This document shows positions 27,819-36,367 of a DNA stretch of 64,000 nt, piece after piece. Source of the DNA: Streptomyces sp. NBC_00459 (GTDB lineage: Bacteria; Actinomycetota; Actinomycetes; Streptomycetales; Streptomycetaceae); contig NZ_CP107903.1 in assembly GCF_036013955.1 (NCBI RefSeq), positions 7,502,001 to 7,566,000 on the forward strand, written 5' to 3'. The position numbers and the translations under genes were made by a program. The notes beneath the pieces were generated by a model that made no database searches, was not told the origin of the DNA, and saw nothing but the letters and a program-made list of their open reading frames with translations. Every line of letters starts with the position of its first letter. Within the stretch, counting starts at the first letter, position 1.

Positions 27819-29108
27819 CTACGGCGCCTCGGCGGAAAGCGCCTCCACCAGAACCGGCGTCACCTGCTCCACCTGCCAGTCCCTGGCCCCGTACCCCGTA
27901 AGGGCCGCGGCCACGGAGCCGGCGTCCAAGGGAGTGGGCGGCTCCCAGCAGACCCTTCGCACCGTGTCCGGAGTGATCAGGTTCTCCTGAGGCATGTTCA
28001 GCCGCTCGGCCAGTGCGGAAACCCCGGCCCGCGCGGCGGACAGCCGGGCGGCGGCCACCGGATCCTTGTCGGCCCAGGCGCGCGGCGGCGGAGGCCCGGT
28101 CACGGGCTGCCCCGGCTGGGGCAACTGGGAGTCGGTGAGCGCCTTGACGCTGTCCACCGCCGCCTGCCACTGCTCCAGCTGCCGCCGCCCCATCCGATGC
28201 CCGAAGCCGGTCAGCCCGGCCAGCGCGTGGACATTGGCCGGCACGGCGAGCGCGGCCTCGACGATGGCCGCGTCCGACAGCACCTTGCCCGGAGAAACGT
28301 CCCGGCGCTGGGCGATCCGGTCCCGGGTCTCCCACAGCTCCCGTACGACGGCGAGCTGCCGACGCCGGCGCACCTTGTGCATGCCCGACGTGCGCCGCCA
28401 GGGGTCCTTGCGGGGCTCCGGCGGCGGCGCCGACGCGATCGCGTCGAACTCCTCGCGGGCCCACTCCAGCTTGCCCTGCCGGTCCAGCTCCTTCTCCAGC
28501 GCGTCCCGCAGGTCGACCAGGAGTTCGACGTCAAGTGCCGCATACCGCAGCCAGGGGTCGGGCAGCGGCCGGGTCGACCAGTCGACCGCGGAGTGACCCT
28601 TCTCGAGTACGAATCCCAGGACGCCCTCGACCATCGCGCCGAGGCCGACCCGGGGGAACCCGGCCAGCCGTCCGGCCAGTTCGGTGTCGAACAGGTGGGT
28701 GGGGACCATACCTATTTCGCGGAGGCAGGGCAGGTCCTGTGTGGCGGCGTGCAACACCCATTCCACGCCGCTCAGCGCCTCACCGAGGCCCGACAGATCA
28801 GGGCAGGCGACGGGGTCGATGAGGGCGGTGCCGGCGCCCTCGCGGCGCAACTGCACCAGATAGGCGCGCTGGCCGTAGCGGTAACCGGACGCGCGTTCCG
28901 CGTCGACGGCGACGGGGCCGCTGCCCGCGGCGAACGCGGCGATCACCTCGGCGAGCGAGTTCTCGTCGGCGACGACGGGCGGAATCCCGTCACGGGGTTC
29001 GAGGAGGGGGATCGGCGCCTGAGCCTCAGAAGATCCGTTGTCGTCCGGAGGAGCGCCTCCGGTGGTTCGCAGTGAGCTGTCTGCTGCGGTCTCTTGGGCT
29101 TCGGTCAC
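27819..29108 (-). CDS. rnd: RNase D-like 3'-5' exoribonuclease
   Basis: DEDD-family exonuclease with HRDC domain, 429 residues, probably in 3' maturation of stable RNA. Exo I is AVDAERA, Exo II lies in EWVLHAATQDLPCLREIG, Exo III in RYAALDVELLVDL, giving the acidic metal ligands. An HRDC helical domain starts about residue 225 (RRQLAVVRELWETRDRIAQ). An acidic, unstructured N-terminus of about 40 residues precedes it. The GTG at 29108 has no clear ribosome site. It lies downstream of whiI but separated by a strong palindrome, so is probably transcribed on its own. Confidence 0.9.
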   Translation of the reverse strand: MTEAQETAADSSLRTTGGAPPDDNGSSEAQAPIPLLEPRDGIPPVVADENSLAEVIAAFAAGSGPVAVDAERASGYRYGQRAYLVQLRREGAGTALIDPVACPDLSGLGEALSGVEWVLHAATQDLPCLREIGMVPTHLFDTELAGRLAGFPRVGLGAMVEGVLGFVLEKGHSAVDWSTRPLPDPWLRYAALDVELLVDLRDALEKELDRQGKLEWAREEFDAIASAPPPEPRKDPWRRTSGMHKVRRRRQLAVVRELWETRDRIAQRRDVSPGKVLSDAAIVEAALAVPANVHALAGLTGFGHRMGRRQLEQWQAAVDSVKALTDSQLPQPGQPVTGPPPPRAWADKDPVAAARLSAARAGVSALAERLNMPQENLITPDTVRRVCWEPPTPLDAGSVAAALTGYGARDWQVEQVTPVLVEALSAEAP

Positions 29109-29133
29109 CTGTCAAGGGTATCTGTGTATGGAC

Positions 29134-29169
29134 GGCGCCCGCCGACGGAACGTTCCGTCGACGGGCGCC
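29134..29169. terminator. 36-bp near-perfect palindrome between whiI and rnd
   Basis: The halves 29134-29151 and 29152-29169 are reverse complements with one mismatch and no loop. It is 155 bases past the whiI stop and 26 bases before the rnd start codon. It could end whiI transcription or act as an operator for rnd. A CACGTGTCA direct repeat follows at about 29188-29206. Confidence 0.5.
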
Positions 29170-29323
29170 TTGGGGTCGTAAACCGGTCACGTGTCACACG
29201 TGTCAGTGAATTCCGTGGGTCATCTCGGTCAGGAGTGGTGGCGGAGCGGTCGTCGGCGGCCGGTCGCCGATGGTCGTTCGTCAGGGATCAGGGTCAGTGA
29301 CCAGGTCAGGATCGGGCTCGGTG

Positions 29324-29983
29324 TCAGTGGATGATTCCGGTCCGCAGGGCCACCGCCACCATCCCGGCGCGGTCGCCCGTGCCGAGCTTGCGGGCGATAC
29401 GGGCGAGGTGGCTCTTGACGGTCAGCGCGGACAGACCCATGGAGACGCCGATCGCCTTGTTCGACTGGCCCTCGGCGACCAGTCGCAGGACCTCGACCTC
29501 GCGTCCGGACAGCTCGCGGTAGCCGCCCGGGTGGCTCGGGGCACCCGGGGGGCGGCGGTGCATACGGGCGCCGGCGCCGATGGGGGCGGCGCCCGGCCGG
29601 CCGGGGAGTCCGATGTTGTTGCGGGTGCCGGTGACGACGTAGCCCTTCACGCCGCCCGCGAGGGCGTTGCGCACGGCTCCGATGTCGTCGGCGGCGGACA
29701 GGGCCAGGCCGTTGGGCCAGCCCGCGGCACGGGTCTCGGACAGCAGGGTGAGCCCGCTGCCGTCGGGCAGGTGGACGTCGGCGACGCAGATGTCGCGGGG
29801 GTTGCCGATGCGGGGACGAGCCTCCGCGATGGACGAGGCCTCGATCACATCGCGCACACCGAGCGCCCACAGATGGCGGGTGACGGTGGAGCGGACGCGG
29901 GGGTCGGCCACGACCACCATGGCGGTCGGCTTGTTCGGGCGGTAGGCGACCAGGCTTGCGGGCTGCTCAAGAAGAACGGACAC
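29324..29983 (-). CDS. whiI: Sporulation response regulator WhiI
   Basis: Atypical response regulator needed for septation and spore maturation in Streptomyces aerial hyphae; known to pair with BldM. The receiver domain (about 20-125) keeps Asp69 in ICVADVHLPDG but has AD (Asp27) rather than the usual acidic pair, matching the known unusual pocket. The C-terminal LuxR-type helix-turn-helix is ELSGREVEVLRLVAEGQSNK followed by TVKSHLARIARKLGTGDRA. GTG 29983 follows AGGAGG five bases upstream. A sigma-WhiG-like promoter lies 77-104 bases upstream. Confidence 0.93.
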   Translation of the reverse strand: MSVLLEQPASLVAYRPNKPTAMVVVADPRVRSTVTRHLWALGVRDVIEASSIAEARPRIGNPRDICVADVHLPDGSGLTLLSETRAAGWPNGLALSAADDIGAVRNALAGGVKGYVVTGTRNNIGLPGRPGAAPIGAGARMHRRPPGAPSHPGGYRELSGREVEVLRLVAEGQSNKAIGVSMGLSALTVKSHLARIARKLGTGDRAGMVAVALRTGIIH

Positions 29984-30059
29984 CAGGCCTCCTGGAGTGC
30001 GGGACGGATCCGGTCCTGGGGGTGAAACCGGCTCGACCGTGCTTTCAAGGTCACAGAGG

Positions 30060-30087
30060 TCTTCGGCATCAAACCTGTGCTCCTTTA
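30060..30087 (-). promoter_or_regulatory. Sigma-WhiG-type promoter of whiI
   Basis: On the minus strand TAAA (30087-30084), 16 bases, then GCCGAAGA (30067-30060). The known sigma-WhiG pattern is TAAA-N15/16-GCCGATAA, so the -35 is exact and the -10 matches six of eight. It agrees with the established dependence of whiI on WhiG. The leader would be about 70 nt. Confidence 0.75.
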
Positions 30088-30269
30088 GAGAAAGATCACG
30101 ATCTGGTGAGTAACAATCCGTGCAATTCGGACACGCGATCGATCATCCGAAGATCGAACGGTTTCGCTCTGCGTCGATACGCGGCCGAAAGTGGCCGTAT
30201 CGACAAAGAGCTACTAAAGACGGCGTGCCGATACCGGGAGAAGGAAGGCGCAGGGAGGCGGCACAGAGG

Positions 30270-30309
30270 AACGGCCTTGCGGTCCCCGTACAGGGACCGC
30301 AAGGCCGTT
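30270..30309 (-). terminator. Strong terminator after DUF3000 gene
   Basis: Perfect 17-bp stem (30270-30286 with 30293-30309) and 6-nt loop, 43 bases past the stop of the DUF3000 gene, isolating it from whiI. Confidence 0.8.
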
Positions 30310-30351
30310 CAGTGGGTCAGCTCAGTGGGTCGGCAGGTTTTCAGGGCGGGT

Positions 30352-31020
30352 TCAGCGGGACTGGGGCCCCCGCCGCTGCGGGAGCGTCACCACCGACGCG
30401 TCCCCGGGGCCGGCCGGTGGCAGGCCCGCGATCTGGGCGAGCAGGTCGCACCAGGAGGCGAGGTGGGACGCGGTGTCCGGGACGCCGCCGAGGCCCTCGC
30501 GGGGTGTCCAGGAGGCGCGGATCTCGATCTGGGAGGCGGCCGGCCGCTCCGACATCCCGCCGAAGTAGTGCGAACTCGCGCGGGTGACCGTGCCGCTGGC
30601 CTCGCCGTACGACAGCCCGCGCGCCTGGAGCGCCCCGGTCAGCCAGGACCAGCACACGTCGGGCAGCAGTGGGTCGGCGGCCATCTCCGGCTCCAGCTCG
30701 GCGCGTACCAGCGTCACCAGCCGGAAGGAGCCCTGCCAGGCGTCGTGCCCGGCCGGATCGTGCAGCAGGACGAGCCGGCCGTCGGCCAGATCCTCCTCGC
30801 CGTCGACGACCGCCGCCTCCAGTGCGTACGCGAACGGCGCCAGGCGCTGGGGCGCCCGCGTCGGCTCGATCTCGATCTGCGGCCTCAGCCGCGCGGTCCG
30901 CAACGCGTCGACAGCGGCCCGGAAGGGCAATGGAGCAGCATCCATCGCGTCCCGGTCCCCCTCCTTCGCGTCGTCCATTCCGCCAGTGCCGTCCGACAGT
31001 CGTCCCTGAGCCGCAGCCAT
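30352..31020 (-). CDS. DUF3000-type conserved actinobacterial protein
   Basis: Protein of about 222 residues, conserved in actinobacteria next to hemE, function unknown. The conserved core begins at PLPFRAAVDALRTARLRPQI and includes DPLLPDVCWSWLTGALQARG. No signal peptide or membrane helix, so cytoplasmic. ATG 31020 is used, but there is no ribosome site; a shorter start at the ATG near 30944 (MDAAPLPF), preceded by AAGGAGG, is possible. Divergent from hemE across 130 bp. Confidence 0.72.
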   Translation of the reverse strand: MAAAQGRLSDGTGGMDDAKEGDRDAMDAAPLPFRAAVDALRTARLRPQIEIEPTRAPQRLAPFAYALEAAVVDGEEDLADGRLVLLHDPAGHDAWQGSFRLVTLVRAELEPEMAADPLLPDVCWSWLTGALQARGLSYGEASGTVTRASSHYFGGMSERPAASQIEIRASWTPREGLGGVPDTASHLASWCDLLAQIAGLPPAGPGDASVVTLPQRRGPQSR

Positions 31021-31150
31021 GCGGGGAAGATTAAGGGGAACGGAGCCTCCGTGCGGGGAGGGACACCCGTGGGACGGGCCACAGTCCGGTGAGAGCCGTC
31101 GGGCAGGGCTGTCGGCGGGACTGTCGGTGGGGCGTGCGAGACTTCTGGTC

Positions 31151-32245
31151 GTGAGCGCGAACCAGAGCCCCGCGGGCCAGCAGCCGACAGCGACGTCCGC
31201 CGCCGTCAAGAACGACGCCGTGCAGGATTCCGCCTTCCTGAAGGCGTGCAGACGCGAGCCGGTGCCGCACACACCCGTGTGGTTCATGCGCCAGGCCGGG
31301 CGCTCCCTGCCCGAGTACCACAAGGTCCGTGCGGGCATCCCCATGCTGGAGTCCTGCACCCGGCCCGAGCTGGTCGCCGAGATCACCCTCCAGCCGGTGC
31401 GCCGGCACAAGGTGGACGCGGCGATCTACTTCAGCGACATCGTCGTCCCCCTCAAGGCCATCGGTATCGACCTCGACATCAAGCCCGGCGTCGGCCCGGT
31501 CGTCGAGAAGCCGATCCGCACCCGCGCGGACCTCGCCCAGCTCCGCGACCTCACCCCCGAGGACGTCCCGTACGTCACCGAGGCCATCGGCCTGCTCACC
31601 CGCGAGCTCGGCTCCACCCCGCTGATCGGCTTCGCCGGCGCGCCCTTCACCCTCGCGAGCTATCTCGTCGAGGGCGGCCCGTCGCGGACGTACGAGAACG
31701 CCAAGGCGATGATGTACGGCGACCCGAAGCTCTGGGCCGACCTCCTCGACCGCCTCGCCGAGATCACGGCAGCCTTCCTCAAGGTCCAGATCGAGGCGGG
31801 CGCCAGCGCCGTCCAGCTGTTCGACTCCTGGGCCGGCGCCCTCGCCCCGGCCGACTACCGCCGCTCGGTCCTCCCCGCCTCCCGGAAGGTCTTCAAGGCC
31901 GTCGAGGGGTACGGCGTGCCGCGCATCCACTTCGGCGTCGGCACCGGCGAGCTGCTCGCCCCCATGAGCGAGGCCGGTGTGGACGTCATGGGCGTCGACT
32001 ATCGCGTTCCGCTCGACGAGGCCGCCCGCCGGATCGGCCCCGGCAAGGCGCTCCAGGGCAACCTCGACCCGACGGTCCTGTTCGCCTCCACGGAGGCCGT
32101 CGAGGCCAAGACCCGCGAGGTCCTCGACGCCGCGAAGGGCCTGGAGGGCCACATCTTCAACCTCGGCCACGGCGTCATGCCGAACACGCCACCGGACGCC
32201 CTGACGCGCCTGGTGGAGTACGTCCACACGAACACCGCCCGCTGA
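31151..32245 (+). CDS. hemE: Uroporphyrinogen decarboxylase
   Basis: Converts uroporphyrinogen III to coproporphyrinogen III, a cytoplasmic haem-pathway step. The 364-residue protein has both signatures: PVWFMRQAGRSLPEYHKVR at about residue 40 and IGFAGAPFTLASYLVEGGP at about 157, with YFSDIVVP and the substrate His/Tyr motifs. GTG 31151 is chosen because the extension to 31019 is low-complexity and covers the divergent promoter space. No clear ribosome site. The next haem genes, hemY-hemQ, are 4 kb downstream on the same strand. Confidence 0.95.
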   Translation: MSANQSPAGQQPTATSAAVKNDAVQDSAFLKACRREPVPHTPVWFMRQAGRSLPEYHKVRAGIPMLESCTRPELVAEITLQPVRRHKVDAAIYFSDIVVPLKAIGIDLDIKPGVGPVVEKPIRTRADLAQLRDLTPEDVPYVTEAIGLLTRELGSTPLIGFAGAPFTLASYLVEGGPSRTYENAKAMMYGDPKLWADLLDRLAEITAAFLKVQIEAGASAVQLFDSWAGALAPADYRRSVLPASRKVFKAVEGYGVPRIHFGVGTGELLAPMSEAGVDVMGVDYRVPLDEAARRIGPGKALQGNLDPTVLFASTEAVEAKTREVLDAAKGLEGHIFNLGHGVMPNTPPDALTRLVEYVHTNTAR

Positions 32246-32263
32246 GTCGCCGGTCGGCGCCCG

Positions 32264-33082
32264 TCACCACGTGTGCCGTGCCTGCCTGCCCCACAGCAGG
32301 CGGCCCGGCTCGGGCGGCGGCGGGGTGCCGGCCCTGAGCGGCCAGGCGAGCAGCATGCCCGCGAGGAAGCCGACGACGTGGGCGGCGTACGCCACGGTGC
32401 CGGCCTCGGCGACGCCCTCGCCCGACGAGTACACCGCCTGCAGCACGAACCAGAAGCCCAGCACCAGCCAGGCCGGCAGCCGCAGCGGCAGGAAGACCAG
32501 GAAGGGCACCAGGACCCAGACCCTGGCTTTGGGGAACAGCACCAGATAGGCGCCCAGGACACCGGCGATCGCCCCGGAGGCGCCGATCAGGGGGTCGCCC
32601 GAGTCGGCGTTGAGAAGCGCGAAACCGTACGACGCCGCGTAACCGCAGACGACGTAGAAGAGCGCGTACCGCACATGCCCGAGGCGGTCCTCGATGTTGT
32701 TGCCGAAGATCAGCAGGAACAGCATGTTGCCCAGCAGATGCAGCCAGCCGCCGTGCAGGAACATCGCCGTGAACACGGAGAGCACGGGGGACTTGTCGTA
32801 GCCGGGCGGGCCGATCACACAGCCCGGCCCTCCGGTGCCGACACCGACGTCGCCCGTCGGCACCAGGCGCGGCAGTTGATGGTGGATCAACTCCTGTGGC
32901 ACGGCGGCGTACTGGTCCAGGAAGGCCTGGAGATGGCACAACTGTGCCAGGCCGCTCTCGCCCGTCACCGAGCCCGCTGTGCCGGGCATGGAGAGGAACA
33001 CGAGGACGTTGGCGGCGATCAGCGCGTACGTGACCCAGGGGGTGCGACTTGCGGGGTTCACGTCATGGACGGGGATGACCAC
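32264..33082 (-). CDS. Rhomboid-family intramembrane serine protease
   Basis: Polytopic membrane protein of 272 residues with about six to seven helices. The nucleophile is Ser169 in IGASGAIAGVLGAY; the base is His235 in YAAHVVGFLAGML. The helix-2 region FLHGGWLHLLGNMLFLLIFG holds the conserved His and Asn. A long loop after helix 1 (residues 40-100) contains Cys49 and Cys88. The GTG at 33082 lacks a good ribosome site. Convergent with hemE, 18 bases apart. Substrate unknown. Confidence 0.92.
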   Translation of the reverse strand: MVIPVHDVNPASRTPWVTYALIAANVLVFLSMPGTAGSVTGESGLAQLCHLQAFLDQYAAVPQELIHHQLPRLVPTGDVGVGTGGPGCVIGPPGYDKSPVLSVFTAMFLHGGWLHLLGNMLFLLIFGNNIEDRLGHVRYALFYVVCGYAASYGFALLNADSGDPLIGASGAIAGVLGAYLVLFPKARVWVLVPFLVFLPLRLPAWLVLGFWFVLQAVYSSGEGVAEAGTVAYAAHVVGFLAGMLLAWPLRAGTPPPPEPGRLLWGRQARHTW

Positions 33083-33206
33083 AAGGAAGTACTGCCCGGG
33101 ATGCGTCTCGCGAATCGGTGAACGCGGCTGTCCGTGTGTCCGTATCTGTCCTCAACGTCCGCGGCACGACGAAGGCGCGCCGCGGGGACGACGTGAGGAA
33201 CAGGCG

Positions 33207-33539
33207 ATGAACGACCGAGTTACTCCTCCGATGCAGTCGGTGCAGGCTCTGCCGAACGGCGAGGCCGAACTCGCGCTGGTGGTCCACCTGCCATGGGAGG
33301 ACGTGGCCCGGCTCGGCCAGGAGGCGGGGCGGCTGGCCACGCAGATGCAGCGGCCGGTGTCGCTCGACGAGGCCGTGAGCCATCGGCTGCGGTCCAGTGG
33401 GCTCGGCGCCCACGCGAAGCCGGCCCAGGCTCAGCAGGCGCCGTCGGTCTCGGCGTCGGCGTCCGTGTCCGCGTTGCCGTCCCGGCCGCCGGGGGAGCAG
33501 GCTCGGCAGGCCATCGATCGGATCAACGGGACCGCGTAG
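33207..33539 (+). CDS. Small conserved hypothetical protein
   Basis: Not recognised. It has 110 residues, no export signal and an Ala/Ser/Val-rich stretch (about 70-90). The N-terminal half ELALVVHLPWEDVARLGQEA followed by RLATQMQRPVSLDEAVSHRL looks like helices of a small regulatory or adaptor protein. ATG 33207 follows GTGAGGAA. Divergent from the rhomboid gene. Confidence 0.65.
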   Translation: MNDRVTPPMQSVQALPNGEAELALVVHLPWEDVARLGQEAGRLATQMQRPVSLDEAVSHRLRSSGLGAHAKPAQAQQAPSVSASASVSALPSRPPGEQARQAIDRINGTA

Positions 33540-33656
33540 CGCCATGGGGGTACCTGCGGATCGCCGGGTGCCGGCCGCCGTGGCTGGTCGCGCCCACGCG
33601 GCGGAGCCGCAAATCGATACAGCCCCGCGCCCCTGGGTGTGTGGCCTGCTCCCCTG

Positions 33657-35072
33657 TTAGGAAGTGCCCGCGCGTACCGCTGTGGTCGCTTTCCTGGCCG
33701 CTACCAGTACCGGGTCCCAGACCGGGGAGAACGGTGGGGCGTAGCCCAGGTCCAGGGCTGTCATCTGTTCGACCGTCATGGATGCCGTGAGGGCCACCGC
33801 CGCGATGTCGACCCGCTTCGCGGCGCCCTCGCGGCCGACGATCTGGACGCCGAGGAGACGGCCCGTGCGGTGTTCGGCGAGCATCTTCACCGTCATCACG
33901 GCCGCGCCCGGGTAGTAGCCCGCGCTGTTCGTCGACTCGATGGTGACCGACACGAACCGGAGGCCCGCCCGGCGTGCGTCCTTCTCCAGTAGGCCGGTGC
34001 GGGCGATCTCCAGGTCGCAGACCTTGCTCACGGCGGTTCCGACCACGCCGGGGAAGGTCGCGTAGCCGCCGCCCGCGTTCGCGCCGATGACCTGGCCGTG
34101 CTTGTTGGCGTGCGTGCCGAGAGGGATGTGCCGTTCCTGGCCGGAGACGAGGTCCAGGACCTCGACACAGTCGCCGCCGGCCCAGATGTTCTCGTGCCCG
34201 CGCACCCGCATCGCCAGGTCGGTGAGCAGGCCCCCGTGGTCGCCCACGGGGAGCCCTGCCGCCCGTGCGAGCGTCGTCTCGGGGCGGACGCCGATGCCGA
34301 GCACGACCACGTCCGCCGGATACTCGGCGTCCTCCGTGGCGACCGCGCGCACCCTGCCGTCGTCGCCGGTGAGCAGCCTGGTGACCTCGGCGTCGTTCAC
34401 CATGGTGATGCCCAGGCCCTCCATCGCCTCGTGCACCAGGCGGCCCATGTCCGGGTCGAGCGTGGACATCGGTTCCTTGCTGCGGTTGACGACCGTCACC
34501 TCGTAGCCGCGCTTGACGAGCGCCTCGGCCATCTCCACGCCGATGTACCCCGCGCCGACCACGACCGCACGGCGGCCCCCGGTGGTGGCCAGGGTGTCCA
34601 GGAGCGCCTGGCCGTCGTCCAGGGTCTGTACGCCGTGCACCCCGGGGGCGTCCATGCCCGGCAGGGAGGGGCGGATCGGACGGGCGCCCGTGGCGATCAC
34701 CAGTTTGTCGTACGACGTCCATGACTCGGCGCCCGTTTCCAGGTCACGGGCGCGCACCCGGCCGCCCGGGACGTCGATCTCCATGGCCTCCGTGCGCATG
34801 CGCAGGTCGATGTCACGGGCCCGGTGCTCCTCGGCCGAGCGGGCGATCAGCATGTCCCGGTCCGGGACGTCGCCGCTCACCCAGTAGGGGATCCCGCACG
34901 CCGAGTAGGAGGTGAAGTTGCCGCGTTCGAACGCCACGATCTCCAGTTCGTCGGGTTCTCTGAGCCGGCGTGCCTGCGACGCGGCGGACATGCCCGCCGC
35001 GTCGCCGCCGATCACCACCAGACGCTCGGTCCCACGCTTCGTGTCGCTCGTACGGCCGTCACTCATGCTCAT
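33657..35072 (-). CDS. FAD-dependent pyridine nucleotide-disulfide oxidoreductase (CoA-disulfide reductase / NADH oxidase family)
   Basis: Flavoprotein of 471 residues. The N-terminal FAD motif is VVIGGDAAGMSAASQARRLR, the redox cysteine is in SYSACGIPYWVSG, as in CoA-disulfide reductases and Nox enzymes with a single active cysteine. The NAD(P) motif VVVGAGYIGVEMAEALVKRG is central; IWAGGDCVEV is the second FAD motif, then a dimerisation domain. It reduces a low-molecular-weight disulfide, a persulfide or oxygen; which is unclear. ATG 35072 without a strong ribosome site. Single-gene unit. Confidence 0.88.
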   Translation of the reverse strand: MSMSDGRTSDTKRGTERLVVIGGDAAGMSAASQARRLREPDELEIVAFERGNFTSYSACGIPYWVSGDVPDRDMLIARSAEEHRARDIDLRMRTEAMEIDVPGGRVRARDLETGAESWTSYDKLVIATGARPIRPSLPGMDAPGVHGVQTLDDGQALLDTLATTGGRRAVVVGAGYIGVEMAEALVKRGYEVTVVNRSKEPMSTLDPDMGRLVHEAMEGLGITMVNDAEVTRLLTGDDGRVRAVATEDAEYPADVVVLGIGVRPETTLARAAGLPVGDHGGLLTDLAMRVRGHENIWAGGDCVEVLDLVSGQERHIPLGTHANKHGQVIGANAGGGYATFPGVVGTAVSKVCDLEIARTGLLEKDARRAGLRFVSVTIESTNSAGYYPGAAVMTVKMLAEHRTGRLLGVQIVGREGAAKRVDIAAVALTASMTVEQMTALDLGYAPPFSPVWDPVLVAARKATTAVRAGTS

Positions 35073-35139
35073 ACGAACACGCTACGGGGACCTGACATTT
35101 CACTCCTGGTCGGACCTGGTCGGCCAGGGGCAGCCGGAG

Positions 35140-36150
35140 TCAGTCCTGTTCAGCCTCCTCCGGGCCCTTCGACGGCACCGGAGGGGCCGTCGGCAGGGTC
35201 GCCGTCGGCGCCGGGCCCGCGGCTGTCACCGGGGCGCGGTGGTGCTCCCGGCGGGGACGGGCGAAGCGCAGCCACACGAACACCAGCAGGACCGCCACGG
35301 CGGCGAACGGCAGTACCGCGGCGAGGGCCACCACGATCCAGCGCAGCATCGACACGAACGCGTCCCAGCCGCCCGCGAGTGCGTCCAGGACGCCGGGGTC
35401 GTCGTTCTCCTCGGACGCCTCGGCCGGCTTCTCGGACAGGGAGAGGTTGATCGTGGCCAGGGAGGTGCGGTCCTTGAGGGAGGCCTGGCGGGCGAGCAGC
35501 GACTCCAGGTCGGCCTGACGGCGGCTCAACTCGCCCTCCAGGGTGACCACATCGGAGAGTTTGGTGGCCTTGTCCATCAGCTCACGGATGCGGTTCACGC
35601 TGGCGCGCTGTGTGGTGATGCGGCTCTCCACGTCGACGACCTGGTCCGTGACGTCCTTCGACTCGGCCTCCCGGTGCAGAAGCTTGCCGGTGCCCTCCAG
35701 GGCGGCGAGGACCCGCTCGTACTCGGCGACGGGCACCCGCAGGACGACGTCGGTGTTCTCGCCGCCCTCCTCCTCGTCCAGGGTCGTCGTCTCGCTCCCG
35801 ACGAAACCGCCCGCGTTCGCGGTGACGGTGCGGACCTTGGCCAGGGCCTTCGACACGTCCTTGACCTGCACGGAGACGGACACGGTACGGATGATGTGCG
35901 GACCGGCGGCCGCCTGGGGCGCCGCACTGGCCTGGGCGCCCGGCTTGCTGTCGGACCCGGCCTGCTCCTCCAGGGCGCCCGCAGCGGCCTTGTCCGCACC
36001 GCCGTTCGAGTCGCTGGTCGTGCCTGCGTCGGCGCCCGTGCCGCTGCATCCGGTGAGCGCGAGGGCCGCGGCGAGGAGCAGGCCCGACAGGGCCTGAACA
36101 GGTCGTGCGGAGCGCCGTGTACGGCGCGGGTGTGTGTGCAGGGTGTTCAT
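35140..36150 (-). CDS. DUF4349 envelope lipoprotein
   Basis: Exported protein of 336 residues. The basic N-terminus and lipobox LALTGC indicate lipidation; a C-terminal helix (WIVVALAAVLPFAAVAVLLV) then anchors it again, with an Arg-rich and Pro-rich tail inside. The middle is the DUF4349 domain, with RTVSVSVQVKDVSKALAKVR and a long coiled coil (ITTQRASVNRIRELMDKATK). Function unknown, probably structural or signalling in the envelope. ATG 36150 after GGGGGGAT; the open extension to 36225 is not used. Divergent from hemY. Confidence 0.86.
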   Translation of the reverse strand: MNTLHTHPRRTRRSARPVQALSGLLLAAALALTGCSGTGADAGTTSDSNGGADKAAAGALEEQAGSDSKPGAQASAAPQAAAGPHIIRTVSVSVQVKDVSKALAKVRTVTANAGGFVGSETTTLDEEEGGENTDVVLRVPVAEYERVLAALEGTGKLLHREAESKDVTDQVVDVESRITTQRASVNRIRELMDKATKLSDVVTLEGELSRRQADLESLLARQASLKDRTSLATINLSLSEKPAEASEENDDPGVLDALAGGWDAFVSMLRWIVVALAAVLPFAAVAVLLVFVWLRFARPRREHHRAPVTAAGPAPTATLPTAPPVPSKGPEEAEQD

Positions 36151-36367
36151 CTTGCGGATCCCCCCGAGGGCTGTCGTTGGACCGTCTTGGACGGTTCTGG
36201 ACTGTCTTGGGACGTCGTGGTGCACGACTGACGTTCCTTCGACGCCCGAAGGGGTCGGGACGTTGGCCGGTTACGGTCCCGATGAGGTCACGGTCGGGAC
36301 TCGTGCCGGACACCCGGGGGCGGCGGGCGCCGACGGGAGTGTCAGTGGGGTCTGGCAAGGTGGTGGC

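Larger units (their letters stand above)
29984..30351. other. Intergenic region upstream of whiI
   Basis: Holds the whiI promoter (30060-30087), a bulged hairpin at 30173-30204 (GTCGATAC with GTATCGAC plus GGCC/GGCC) and the DUF3000 gene terminator. No gene is supported. Confidence 0.55.
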
